Origin: Prochilodus magdalenae
Taxonomy: Eukaryota; Chordata; Actinopteri; Characiformes; Prochilodontidae
Direction: 5' to 3'
DNA length: 64,000 nucleotides
NCBI GenBank assembly: GCA_024036415.1
Contig: JAMWET010000026.1
Location: 180,001 to 244,000 of the forward strand
Part shown: positions 31,726 through 42,959 of the stretch, piece after piece
Layout of the letters: each line of letters begins with the position of its first letter
Position numbering within the stretch: the stretch's first letter is position 1
Program-made: the position numbers and the translations under genes
Notes under the pieces: generated by a model
The model's database searches: none
What the model saw: only the letters and a program-made list of their open reading frames with translations
Told to the model about the DNA's origin: nothing

Positions 31726-31739
31726 TGGTTCTGCTCCTC
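31726..31739 (-). promoter_or_regulatory. Decayed ISRE of gene 5
   Basis: TGGTTCTGCTCCTC occupies the exact position of AGTTTCTGTTTCTC in gene 4. Flanks TTTA..ATTACCCCA are shared. Both GAAA half-sites are hit by T-to-G or T-to-C changes. A TATA-like ATTTATACCC is kept just downstream. Gene 5 probably lost direct ISRE control. Confidence 0.65.
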
Positions 31740-31857
31740 GGACATTACCCCATCTCACCTCACCCCGCCCTCCCTCATTTATACCCTCAAAGCAGAAGAC
31801 AGGGATTAGTCAGTCTCGCCCAGCACGTCAAAGAATCGCTCATCCTACTCTTACAAG
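31740..31857 (+). other. Gene 5, exon 1 (5' UTR), approximate start
   Basis: Homologous to gene 4 exon 1; ends CTCTTACAAG|GTACAGT (donor at 31,858). Acceptor TTGTTTTCTTAG at 33,392, intron about 1.5 kb. Confidence 0.65.
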
Positions 31858-32271
31858 GTACAGTATGGGCTATAGCTTCTCATAGCGCCTGCAGTTACCT
31901 CAGTTTCACATGTATGTGTTTTTCTTTCAGTTATTTTATATGATAATTCGATTTATATGGTTCTTTACTTTTGTAATTGTTTAATTCAGATCTTGATTGT
32001 AGGAAAAAAACAGTTGGTCAATGCGGTATCAGTCTAAGCTCTGGGCATTTGAGTAAATGTATGCTCTACATAATGATGAGGATCATTTGTTTTAATCGGC
32101 TGAGATTGAAAGAAACAATATTGAATTATGATTTTATTCGTTTCTACAACAAAGTAAATAAATTTACAGTAATGAAAAAAAAAACATAATACTATAATGC
32201 TCACAGAAAATGCAGCAGGGTCATTATCATTACAATATATAATATGTTTTGTTTTATTTTATATTTATATC

Positions 32272-32281
32272 TATCTATCTG

Positions 32282-32332
<51 letters not shown>

Positions 32333-32355
32333 GTCTGTATATATATATATATATC
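32272..32355. repeat. (TA)n microsatellite in the gene 5 intron
   Basis: About 50 bp of pure TA followed by CTGTCTG and a second short TA run. Confidence 0.95.
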
Positions 32356-33401
32356 TGTAGTGCATTTCAATTCCTAGTGAGCTCTAAAGGCCAATTTGTC
32401 TCAAATTGTGCATGCCTAAATTAGAGTTAAGAGTTAGGTTAGAAAAGCCAAGGCCACACCTGTGAACCTCCAATTACCAAACACATATTAACCATTGTTT
32501 GTTGTTTGTTTGGATAATCAGTTATTTTGTTCTCTATTTGGTTTTAAAATAGAAATGATTTGTATAAAACACTAATTACTCTATGGATTGTTATGAAGCG
32601 CAAAAAAGAGATTCAGATTCCATCAGCTTTATGTAAACGTATCACACAGCATTGTTATTTATACATTTTAGAACATTTAGAACTGTATTTCTAAACAGCA
32701 CAGCACACCGTTAACCAGCGCTGGATGTTTCTTGTTGAAATGCATTAATACAGACAAGTATTTCAGTATTCACTGTAGTTTACTATTTACTGACTGTAAA
32801 GGATATTGTAAAGTACTGTAAAGTGTTAAGTAGCGTTACGTCATGACAAGCCGAGAGAAGGAATGAATAATCTGTAATGGATTACTCATTCTTTTTTGTT
32901 ATTTCAAAGACGTCCTTGTGGTTCACCTGAATTACATGGTCATGAAAGCTACCCAAAGCTGGGGTATGTTGATTAGGCTGCCAGTGTGCGGGGGCTTTCT
33001 CCTGGACATAGCATATTTGCAGCAGAATTGTAAATTGGACTACTTAGCGACCCTATAACTACAATAACGTATTCTCAGGGAAAATATATGGAGGACAACA
33101 TGGACCAGCTGTATGAACTATAGGTCTACTGGGCCAATTTTCCAAAATTTTTTACTGGAATTTCCAATTTCTTTCTGAGTAAATTACTGGAAAGGCCTAA
33201 GCACTCGGTAACTTTATGCCATTCCAGACTAAGAGAAGGAATTTGTACTCATCCTGTTTCGAGTAACTGTGCCACCTAAGAATGCCAGCGATTACTTCAA
33301 GACCAATTTCAAAATGGTCAGCTCCAAATCCTAGGACCATTGTTTTGCTTGCATCCATTGTACTGCTTCAGTGTACGTTTTTGTTTTCTTAGACACAAAC
33401 C

Positions 33402-34052
33402 ATGGTGAGAATCCGGTGTCTGAACACTCTGTCCGAGCTTCGGGACTCCGGGTACGGTCAGCCATACCCAAGACATGGACTCAAGCTCTTGTACTGGTTG
33501 GCCACAGAATGCGTTCAAGTCTACGACGACCAAATGATGGCAAGCTGGAGGCCCTTTAACGGTAACTTTGGCTTCCGACCGTTCGTGGACAATGATGGGC
33601 TTCTTCCCGCTACCAGCTTGTCCTACTACGAGGTGGGCAACTTGGATGACTACAATGCCAGCCAGCTGCCTGAATATGTGAGGGAAGATTACTCCGCCAA
33701 GGTTGACAACAGCAACATGGATCGCATCATCGTCTGCCTTAATTCCGTCTGGTTCGACAGCGTCTACGTCACGTGCCAGAAGACCCAGTGGACCTTTGAC
33801 GAGAAGCAAACCTACCGCATTGGTCCGCAACTGATAAGCGCCATCAGGAGGATGGAGCGGAAAGACTTCCTCAGACCAGATACAGGCCACCACCACCCCA
33901 GGCCCCAGAGCGCCGCGCTATCCACTCAACAGTCAGAAAGCTGGAAAGACTTCTTTGCTGCAGCCTGTATATTTTTGGTAGTCTTTATTATTGGGCTTTG
34001 TAGCATCGCCTTGCTAATTCTTCTAATATGGGTAATCATTTCTCAGAAATAA
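33402..34052 (+). CDS. Gene 5: PRHGL-YW family protein with C-terminal tail anchor (216 aa)
   Basis: The ATG is 9 nt after the acceptor. The N-terminal half is very close to gene 4: YGQPYPRHGLKLLYWLATEC (18-37), GNFGFRPF (54-61), YYEVGNLDDYNAS (75-87), SNMDRIIVCL (104-113), VYVTCQKTQ (121-129) and KDFLRP (154-159). The tail is different. It has HHH and Pro-rich residues, WKDFF (181-185), and the hydrophobic segment AAACIFLVVFIIGLCSIALL (186-205) continuing to residue 213, then SQK. There is no QSKP repeat and no CC pair. It reads as a tail-anchored membrane protein with the conserved domain in the cytosol. No convincing poly(A) signal within 300 nt. Its promoter matches gene 4's, but the ISRE is decayed, so regulation may differ. 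Function unknown. Confidence 0.86.
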   Translation: MVRIRCLNTLSELRDSGYGQPYPRHGLKLLYWLATECVQVYDDQMMASWRPFNGNFGFRPFVDNDGLLPATSLSYYEVGNLDDYNASQLPEYVREDYSAKVDNSNMDRIIVCLNSVWFDSVYVTCQKTQWTFDEKQTYRIGPQLISAIRRMERKDFLRPDTGHHHPRPQSAALSTQQSESWKDFFAAACIFLVVFIIGLCSIALLILLIWVIISQK

Positions 34053-34850
34053 CACTCAGCTCTACAGGCCTCTGATGCGGTTTGGCCAGTTTGTCCTTAA
34101 TGAAAAGTTGCCCGGAAGCCGTTTTGATCTATGGGGAAGATGGTGGTTCACCTGAATGACATGGTACCTAAGGTAATTGACTATATGCTATATGAAAGCT
34201 AACAATCCTACCATCTAACTGATGTTCCTTGGGTAGCTCGTAAGGCTACTACGCAATAATACTGTGTAGTAGTATAACTACCCCACCTGACAAAGTTGGG
34301 GTATGTCGATTAGGCTGCCTGTCTACACCCGCATTGTCTTGCACATAGTATATATGTAGCAGTATTGCAAATTTGCCAACATAGCCACCTTCCACAATGA
34401 ACAATATTATAATTACTATGAAATATTCTCAGGGAAAATATTATAGCTTGGAAATTCGAACTATAGAGTGCAATTTTTTATGGGGAAAACTGCTTAACCA
34501 TATGCTAAAATCATAATATATACTCTGCATTCTGATGATCCATCATTTAACCCAGTCTTTCTATTGCATAACTCTGTATTAATATAATAATCAACTTTTT
34601 AAATTACCGCAAAGCACTGCAGGCAGTTTTGATAAATAGCACCTATGCATTTTTTTGTTTTCCAAACGTTAGCAGTGTTAAAGTAGACTTAGCTCCACAG
34701 CACTTGTGTCATAAACTGTGTCCTCCATATTGTCCGGGACTAAAGTTATTATTTATTGTTTGGTTATTATTCATTTTGTTTCTTAAGCAGCAGTTAAAGT
34801 ATTCTTTCTCAGACTGTAATAATGTATATTTAGAAACATGTTATTTTTTA
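34053..34850. other. 3' flank of gene 5
   Basis: AT-rich, no coding signal. Parts match the gene 5 intron (AAAGTTGGGGTATGTCGATT versus AAAGCTGGGGTATGTTGATT at about 32,955; also CTCAGGGAAAATAT at 33,077 and 34,428). A segment of about 450 bp was therefore duplicated across the coding exon. Confidence 0.55.
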
Positions 34851-34854
34851 TCAT

Positions 34855-35640
34855 TTAGAAATTACAGCACTCTTTACAGATAGCCCCTCCCACTCCCTTT
34901 CAAGGCCCCATTGTGTTTGGGGCTTCACAGGTGTTTGTGGTTACTCAGGTGTGCTTAATTGCTTCACCAGTGCAGGTATAAGAGAGCAGTCAGCAGCTAG
35001 TATTCTTTTAAGGCTGTTCGTGTCTGCTTTAGCTCTTTGAGGTAGTTGAGCCAGTGAAAGTCAAGGTAACCATCAGATGGCTGAGAAACAGTGATGAGCG
35101 TCAGTCAAACATTGGGCCTGCAAAAAAACAGTGGCCAGAAATCATAGTGTAGTGAAGAACTGGTGAACTTGGTTAACTTAAAGGGACTGATAGGCCAAGG
35201 AAGACCTTCTACAGAGACAGAACCCCTCAGGTCACAAACACTGAACGTCATGGACAGTACTATCCATGGACACTGAAGTCATGGACAGTACTATCCATGG
35301 ACATTGTACTTTATGGACAGTACTATCCATGGACACTGTACTTCATGGACAGTACTATCCATGGACATTGTACTTTATGGACAGTACTATCCATGGACAC
35401 TGTACTTCATGGACAGTTATATCCATGGACAGAGTATTCACCACAACACCGGAACCATCTGCGATCCAGAAAACCAGGATGGTGGGGTTACAGTTAGATA
35501 AACAGTTCTGGGGTCTTGGGGACAAGTGAGGCATACGAGCTCATCTGTAAAGCATGGTGGTGGGAGTGTTATGGCCTGAGCCTGTATGGCAGCCACAGCC
35601 AATTTCTAAGAATTTTCACTTTAACCACATATTAGTTGTT
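34855..35640 (+). mobile_element. Tc1-like transposon remnant split by a minisatellite
   Basis: Leader block as at 21,570, then GCCAGTGAAAGTCAAG, a GRPRK-T-like frame (GGCCAAGGAAGACC at about 35,196), and after the array AAGCATGGTGGTGGGAGTGT, which encodes KHGGGSV, a hallmark of Tc1-type transposases. Stops and a 32-bp array interrupt it. Dead. Confidence 0.6.
35247..35432. repeat. 32-bp minisatellite, about 6 units
   Basis: Units with ATGGACAGTACTATCCATGG followed by ACA(C/T)TGTACTT(C/T). Each unit contains the inverted pair CCATGGACAG..TATCCATGG. Three reading frames stay open; none is supported as a gene. Confidence 0.9.
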
Positions 35641-35677
35641 TGAGTATGCAAAACACTGAAGTACAGAAATCAGAAAT

Positions 35678-35738
35678 GTGTGTGTGTGTGTGTGTGTGTG
35701 TTTATATATACCTGTATGTATGTATGTATGTATGTCTC
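35678..35738. repeat. (TG)n and (TGTA)n microsatellites
   Basis: A TG run, a short TATATA segment, then repeated GTAT. Confidence 0.95.
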
Positions 35739-36189
35739 TTTCAGAATCTACAATATCAAAAATCAAAATAGGGCTGTTTGTTTTGTGCTGATGACAACAC
35801 TCACTCAAACGGTGCCTAAAATTATATATATATGAATTTATCTTTATATAATCTATGTATAATCTATAACGGTGTGCTGTGTTGTCTTAATTAAACAATA
35901 AGATTTATTCCATTATTCGTTCTGTCTTTAATTTTGGAGTTACTGTCCAGCATCATCCCAATTTTCTTTATTTTTTAAAAATTTCAGTAGGTTATGACAA
36001 GAATGCATGTCCCCACCCCACTCCAAAAAAAATCCAAAATAAATATACTTATCTGTAAAATACAATAATCAGCTGGTCATCCATTCAAATAATATAAAAA
36101 AAATATTAAAGTGCTGTGTAAAGTGTCAAGAATAGAGATTTACCAGAACTGGTCATACATGGGTTTTAGTAAATACAGTTGGTGCAAAA

Positions 36190-36445
36190 AAATAAAAATA
36201 CAAATCTGCCAATTCCGACCAAATATCCCTATTAAATACTGGATTTTCCTTTTCCGAATATTCCAAGTATCTTCAAATCTTAACTTTACAGGAGAGAACC
36301 AAACATTCTTTATTTTCAATGCAAGTTAATGGAAAGAGGCTCTATCCAAAGTAATTTGGGAGCATTTCTATTGATAGATGCTACATCAAATTGTTACATA
36401 ACACAAAACTGATACGCTCAAATGATGTAGACAACTAAAGATCAT
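36190..36445. mobile_element. MITE copy, strongly diverged
   Basis: Collinear weak match to the MITE at 16,458: ..CTTTACAGGAGAGAACCAAA.., GCAAGTTAATGGAA, CATTTCTATTGATAGATGCTAC and CTCAAATGATG. Termini not clear. Confidence 0.5.
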
Positions 36446-37640
36446 AAACTGGTATAATACATGCTCAGCGTTTTGTTTAATTTACTGTGATTGATTTTAT
36501 ATGACTGTAATTGACAGTATATGACTCTATTAGGTACACTGTGTAAGGTTTGGGGAAATAGAGACCCCTCTGGTGGAAATGTGTCATTGCAGGCAACATG
36601 CAGAAGAGCCTATTGTATCTGTGGTAGTGTAGGTCGCGCTGGGACGCCCCACCTGTTCGTAGAGAACTCCAACCTTGATAAAGAGTGTGTCATCTGAGGA
36701 TGTGAGTAATTTATCTATTATTGTCATCAGTATAATCCTGTTGCTGTTCTCGTAGCCATGACGTAGACCTAAACATTGAGCCGGGCCTTCTTTTTGACTT
36801 TGGCCCTTTTTGTTTTATGACTTTATAAGCCAAATAATTCACTTTTACAGGAGTGTGTTCCACCCAGGAGAACTGGCAGTCCCACATGAACCACTAATAA
36901 AAAAATGACAACAGCATTTTCCCCATTAACCCTTTCCAGATGTGTTCTAAGGGTGTTTCCCCCATTCAAGCTTCCTAAGGAAACCTAAGGAACTTAAAGT
37001 TCTAGTTCTAATTTATTTTCCACACGTTTGTCACATGGCTGGAACCATGATTTCTTTCTTTCCTTATTTCTTTATTTCTTTATTTTCTCCATTTCACGCC
37101 ACTCCAAAGGCCATCTTGCAGAGACGGCATGTACCTGGCCTCGGCAAACAATATGACCATAGTGGCAGAGAAAAAAAAACAATCCGTGGAGGCTTAGCTC
37201 TTCGTGCCACAGACATGGCAGCTGGGTGAACTCCGCGGAAGAAACATTACACAACAAAGCCTGGAGATGGATGAGAAGAAAGGAGGCATGCCCTTAAACA
37301 AACATGGACAATTTCGAGGAGCTTCATTTTACAAGAAGTTATTCGGCAGAGGCATTTGCTAAACAAACAACCAATGCTTCCTAAAAGTGTAAAGTGTGAG
37401 GTTTGTTTGTTTTCTGAATTTTTTGTTTGTAAATTTGTTTTTTATTTTTGTAATTTTGTTTTCTGATGTTTTTTTTTTTTTTCATTTTTGCAATTTTGTT
37501 TCTTTTTTTGTTTGAAATTCGTTTTTCATTTTTGTAGTTTTGTTTTCTGACATTTAATTAGAAATTTGTTTTGCACTTCTTGGCCACTGTAGAAACATCT
37601 GACTTTCAAACTTCTATATAATAGATATAATGTTTTACTG
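36446..37640. other. Intergenic, no gene seen
   Basis: No coding signal or RNA gene. T-rich stretch with repeated TTTTGTTTT/TTTTTGTAATTTTG motifs at about 37,395-37,570. Confidence 0.5.
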
Positions 37641-37654
37641 TGAATAAAATATGG

Positions 37655-39968
37655 TTAGTGTTGAGTATATATACTGTGTAGTGCTAAGTATATATACTGG
37701 TAGTGTTGAGTATATTACTGTGTAGTGCAGAGTGTATATATACTGTGTAGTGTTGAGTATATATGCAGTGTGTTGTTGAGTATATATACTGTGTAGTGTT
37801 GAGTATATATACTGTGTAGTGCTGTGTGTATATATACTGTATAGTGTTGAGTATATATACTGTGCATTACTGAGTGTATATATAGTGTGTAGTGCTAAGT
37901 GTATATATACTGTGTAGTGTTGAGTATATATACAGTGTGGTATTGAGTATGTATACTGTGTAGTGTTGAGTATATATACATTGTGGTGTTGAGTGTATAT
38001 ATACTGTATAGTGTTGAGTATATATACTGTGCAGTACTGAGTGTATATATAGTGTGTAGTGCTAAGTGTATATATACTGTGTAGTGTTGAGTATATATAC
38101 AGTGTGGTATTGAGTATGTATACTGTGTAGTGTTGAGTATATATACATTGTGGTGTTGAGTGTATATATACTGTGTAGTGTTGAGTATATATACAGTGTA
38201 GTGCTGAGTGTATATACTGTGTGTTGTTGAGCATATATACTCTGTGTTGTTGAGCATATATACAGTGTGGTGTTGAGTGTATATATACTGTGTAGTGTTA
38301 AGTATATATACAGTGTAGTGCTGAGTCTATATACTGTGTGTTGTTGAGCATATATACAGTGTGGTGTTGAGTGTATATATACTGTGTATTGTTGAGTATA
38401 TATACTGTGTAGTTTTGAGTATATATACTGTGTAGTGTTGAGTGTATATATACTGTGCAGTACTGAGTGTATATATAGTGTGTAGTGCTAAGTGTATATA
38501 TACTGTGTAGTGTTAAGGGTATATATACTGTGAAGTGTTGAGTGTATATATACTGTGTAGTTTTGAGTATGTATACTGTGTAGTTTTGAGTATTTATACT
38601 GTGTAGTGTTGAGTATATATACTGTGTGTTGTTGAGCATATATACAGTGTGGTGTTGAGTGTATACACTGTGTAGTGTTGAGTATATATACTGTGCAGTA
38701 CTGAGCGTATATATAGTGTGTAGTGCTAAGTGTATATATACTGTGTAGTGTTGAGTATATATACAGTGCAGTACTGAGTGTATATATAGTGTGTAGTGCT
38801 AAGTGTATATATACTGTGTAGTGTTAAGGGTATATATACTGTGAAGTGTTGAGTGTATATATACTGTGTAGTGTTGAGTATATATACTGTGTAGTGCTGA
38901 GTGTATATACAGTGTAGTGTTGAGTATATATACTGTGTAGTGTTGAGTGTATATATACTGTGTAGTGTTGAGTATGTATACTGTGTAGTGTTGAGTATTT
39001 ATACTGTGTAGTGTTGAGTATATATACTGTGTGTTGTTGAGCATATATACAGTGTGGTGTTGAGTGTATACACTGTGTAGTGTTGAGTATATATACTGTG
39101 CAGTACTGAGTGTATATATAGTGTGTAGTGCTAAGTGTATATATACTGTGTAGTGTTGAGTATATATATACTGTGCAGTACTGAGTGTATATATAGTGTG
39201 TAGTGCTAAGTGTATATATACTGTGTAGTGTTAAGGGTATATATACTGTGAAGTGTTAAATGTGTATATATACTGTGTAGTGTTGAGTATATATACTGTG
39301 TAGTGCTGAGTGTATATACTGTGTAGTGTTAAGGGTATATATACTGTGAAGTGTTGAATGTATATATACTGTGTAGTTTTGAGTATGTATACTGTGTAGT
39401 GTTGAGTATGTATACTGTGCAGTACTGAGTGTGTAGTGCTTGAGTAATGTATACTGTGTAGTAATATGTTGTAGTGTTGATTTATATACTGTGTAGTGTT
39501 GAGTGTATATACAGTGTGTTGAGTGTTGTTGTTGAGTGCATATATACAGTGTTGGTGTTGAGTGTAGTTATAGTATTTATACTGTGTAGCGTTGAGTATA
39601 TATACTGTGTGTTGTTTGAGCATATATACAGTACTGTGAGTGTATATACTAGTGTGTTGAGTATATATACTGTGCTAAGTGTATATATAGTGTATATATT
39701 GTGTAGTGTTATGTAGCGTTGAGTGTATATATAGTGTGCAGTACTGAGTGTATATATATACTGTGTAGTGTTAAGGGTATATATACTGTGAAGTGTTGAG
39801 TATATATACTGTGTAGTGCTGAGTGTATATACAGTGTAGTGTTGAGTATATATACTGTGAAGTGTTGAGTGTATATACTGTGTGGTGTTGAGTATATATA
39901 CTGTGTGGTGTTGAGTATATATACTGTGGCGTTGAGTATATATACAGTTTAGTGTTGAGTATATTGCT
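37655..39968. repeat. 23-25 bp TA-rich minisatellite, about 2.3 kb
   Basis: Nearly 100 units built on TGTGTAGTGTTGAGTATATA + TAC, with 23-, 24- and 25-bp length forms. Longer multi-unit blocks (for example CAGTACTGAGTGTATATATA .. GTGCTAAGTG) recur, so there is higher-order structure. The long minus-strand frames (Y/I/T/H/S/Q rich) are a by-product of the repeat and not proteins. Confidence 0.95.
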
Positions 39969-40037
39969 GTTCTTGATGGAATCTTTGCCAAGCGTGACTT
40001 TAACCCTACTCTGGAGGAGCCACTCCCCCTTTTCTAG

Positions 40038-40051
40038 AGTTTCAGTTTCCT
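40038..40051 (-). promoter_or_regulatory. ISRE of gene 6
   Basis: AGTTTCAGTTTCCT; the reverse complement AGGAAACTGAAACT matches RNGAAANNGAAACT exactly. Flanks CACTCCCCC.. and ..CTAGCTAGTGCTCTC are shared with the orphan promoter at 47,871. Confidence 0.82.
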
Positions 40052-40078
40052 AGCTAGTGCTCTCGCTTCCTCCCTCCC

Positions 40079-40110
<32 letters not shown>

Positions 40111-40236
40111 GTCTCTCTCTGCGGGGAGTCCAAACCTCTGTGTGCACAGCTTCTGTGAGCGGCAGTGGAAAAGCGGTGACACCTGAGAGAGACAGCGAGA
40201 GAGAGAGAGAGAGACAGAGACAGAGAGTGAACAAAG
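40052..40236 (+). other. Gene 6, exon 1 (5' UTR), approximate start
   Basis: Contains a CT tract, GGAGTCCAAACCTCTGTGTG, a GA tract and GAGTGAACAAAG|GTATAGTC (donor at 40,237). The acceptor is TTGTTCTGTGTTCTAG at 42,947, giving an intron of about 2.7 kb with a MITE and the decamer array. Near-copy of the exon at 47,885-48,028. Confidence 0.65.
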
Positions 40237-40591
40237 GTATAGTCTTCCTTTCTTTTTGCTTACTTCGTTCTGTTTCACTCTGCTGAAGGGAAACATAAAC
40301 AGCCTCTTTCATTCATTTCTTCACCTTCTTCACTTCATTCGCCAAACCACGGAGAAGTGCCTTCAGTTCGGACTCTCTCTAACGCCTGCCAGCACGCCAC
40401 CTTGTTTCTATATAGGCCTAATGCATAGATACCAAGTACGTTGAAACACTAGTAACACCAAACGTGCACGGGTTATGTTCGAGATGAGGTTGACGTATCA
40501 AGCTTTCAACGAGCCCAATGATGCAGTGAATGGACAGTAGGGCTGTACAGTAATACATATGAACAGAGCCTCTGTTAAAGGCCTTCTACAA

Positions 40592-40836
40592 CATCGCTGT
40601 CCAATGAAAAACATGTGTCTCCATTTTTGTCCAAATTTACTTTTATGCATAATTTGACCACAGCAGCTGCTGTTTACACTGTGTGAAGATCTCATGATAA
40701 ACTGACCAACAGAAATGGCCCAAAAGTTCTTGGAAAGACGTCTGGTTCCATTGACTGCTATTGAAGTCAAATGAGGTTTTTATCCTGCCCTGTAAACTTG
40801 CCATTTTGGAGATACAGGTTTTTCTTTGGACAGTGA
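40592..40836. mobile_element. MITE copy 3, in the gene 6 intron
   Basis: CATCGCTGTCCAATGAAAAA at one end and TTTTTCTTTGGACAGTGA at the other. Opposite orientation to copies 1 and 2. Confidence 0.8.
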
Positions 40837-41845
40837 AGTTAAACAGTCCAGCTCGGTGTTAATCAGTAGCATGAAATCAGCCTGCTAATCTTCATGGTCT
40901 TTGGCCAAGGTAATTGTATACTTGCATATATGGACGTGAGTTCAGTGTAGGCCTTTCTTCGTTAAGGGAAGCCCAGATAGACCTATAAACACAGGAGCAG
41001 CTTCCACATACTCTGTCCTTTGCTCTTTACCGGTTCATCAACCTTCGGTAAATATTGATAAACAAGCTGATGAAAACAGAACGAATGACGAGTTCATCCC
41101 ATCACAGTCGTCCAAACGTCCTGAATGATACGCTTGTGGTTTAGGGGACTTTGAGCGCCAAGCTCAGTTTTTCACACTTGGCTACAGAATCGAGACTGAA
41201 ACCAAAACACTGCGTCAAGCAGGAGGATTTCCTGTCAGCGGTGTTCGGATGTTCGTCCGGTTATCTGTGTGCTATCTACACATTGAAGTCAAAGTGAACA
41301 TTGTTGTCTTTGAGAGTGTGCAAGTAGACTGCGGTTCTGCAGACTCGCATACGCAAATATAACATTAGAACAACAGGTCGACATACTAGAGCGCATAGAC
41401 AGACCAAGAAGAGGAGTGTGGGACATTTTTAGTGTTGAATGTTTGTTGGTTGTACGCAGTGGCGGCTTTACTGCACAAGATAAGCATAATAAACATGGTG
41501 TTAATGTGAGCACTGTAATCAGTGTGAACATTGTACTGTTAACTGTATCGGTGGTGGTATCTCCAGAATGGCAGCCTTACCATTGTTGGATATCAGTGTT
41601 TTTGTATAAGTGTGTATGTATAAAGGGTGTATAAGGTCACCATGTGGGAATGAGTGCATTCAGAACCTGAATTGTATGCATTTACGACGGGGTCCGAGCC
41701 CCTGGGAGAATGCCATCAGGGCTCTACAGGTTATAGGTCAGAAGCAATTTGGAGATAAGCTGACCCATCTGGTCAAACCAGACACATTACATTTAGTGTG
41801 TAGTGACACAGTGTATGAAAGCTCTGTGACAAGGTTCTGTCTTTG
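40837..41845. other. Gene 6 intron, unique part
   Basis: No coding exon of the family and no splice-bounded frame that I can support. Confidence 0.5.
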
Positions 41846-41849
41846 GGCT

Positions 41850-42830
41850 GAGTTGGACTGAGTTGGGCTGAGGTTGGGCTAAGGTTGGTCTGAGTTGGTC
41901 TGAGTTGGACTGAGTCGGACTGAGTTGGGCTGAGTCGGACTGAGTTGGGGTGAGTCGGACTGAGTTGGGCTGGGTCGGAATGAGTCGGGCTAAGGTTGGG
42001 CTGAGTTGGGTTGAGTTGGGCTGAGTTGGGCTGAGTTGGGCTGAGCTGGACTGAGTTGGGCTGAGTTGGGCTAAGGTTGAGCTGAGTTGGGCTAAGGTTG
42101 GACTGAGTTGGACTGAGTTGGACTGATTTGGGCTGAGGTTGGGCTAAGGTTGGTCTGAGTTGGGCTGAGTCAGACTGAGTCGGACTGAGTTGGACTGAGT
42201 TGGGCTGAGTTGGGCTAAGGTTGGTCTGAGTTGGGCTGAGTCAGACTGAGTCGGACTGAGTTGGACTGAGTTGGGCTGAGTTGGGCTAAGGTTGGGCTGA
42301 GTTGGACTGAGCTGGGCTGAGCTGGGGCTGAGGTTGGGCTGAGGTTGGTCTGAGTCGGGCTGAGTTGGGCTGAGTCGGACTGAGTTGGACTGAGTCATTG
42401 GCATGTCTCGTGATTTCAAAGCTACCCACCAAGTTTCATCCCATTGGTTGAGTTGGGCTGAGTCGGACTGAGTCGGGCTGAGTTGGGCTAAGGTTGTTCT
42501 GAGTTGGTCTGAGTCGGACTGAGTTGGGCTAAAGTTGGGCTGAGTTGGACTGAGTTGGACTGAGTTTGGCTGAGTTGGACTGAGTTGGACTGAGCTGGGC
42601 TGAGTTGGGGCTGAGGTTGGGCTGAGGTTGGTCTGAGTTGGTCTGAGTCGGACTGAATTGGACTGAGTTGGGCTAAGGTTGGGCTGAGTTGGACTGAGTT
42701 GGGCTGAGTTGGACTAAGCTGGGCTGAGTTGGGGCTGAGGTTGGTCTGAGTTGGGCTGAGTCGGACTGAGTCATTGTCATGTCTCGTGATTTCAAAGCTA
42801 CCCACCAAGTTTCATCCCATTGGTTGATTC
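41850..42830. repeat. 10-bp array (GAGTTGGGCT)n in two blocks with a duplicated spacer
   Basis: Decamer GAGTTGGGCT and variants (GAGTCGGACT, GAGGTTGGGCTAAG) fill 41,850-42,392 and 42,450-42,765. Each block ends in the same spacer of about 65 bp (GTCTCGTGATTTCAAAGCTA .. TTTCATCCCATTGGTTGA), at 42,393-42,450 and 42,770-42,827. Block plus spacer was duplicated as one unit. The minus-strand frames rich in Q/P/S/N/L are artefacts. Confidence 0.93.
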
Positions 42831-42959
42831 CTTTTGGGTGCCGCTATTAGTACTTATAGATTACTTGGCTTCATCGAACCCCAAGGAGAATTATTGATTA
42901 TATATATTAAGGGTTCTAACAATAATTTTTCTTGTTCTGTGTTCTAGATCGTCATCAAG

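Noticed and set aside
37635..39991. Minus-strand ORFs up to 199 residues (YTQHYTVYI-type repeats).
   Set aside because: By-products of the 23-25 bp minisatellite lacking stops on that strand.
41850..42808. Minus-strand proline/glutamine/serine-rich ORFs.
   Set aside because: Translations of the 10-bp array in the gene 6 intron; the frame rotates with indels.
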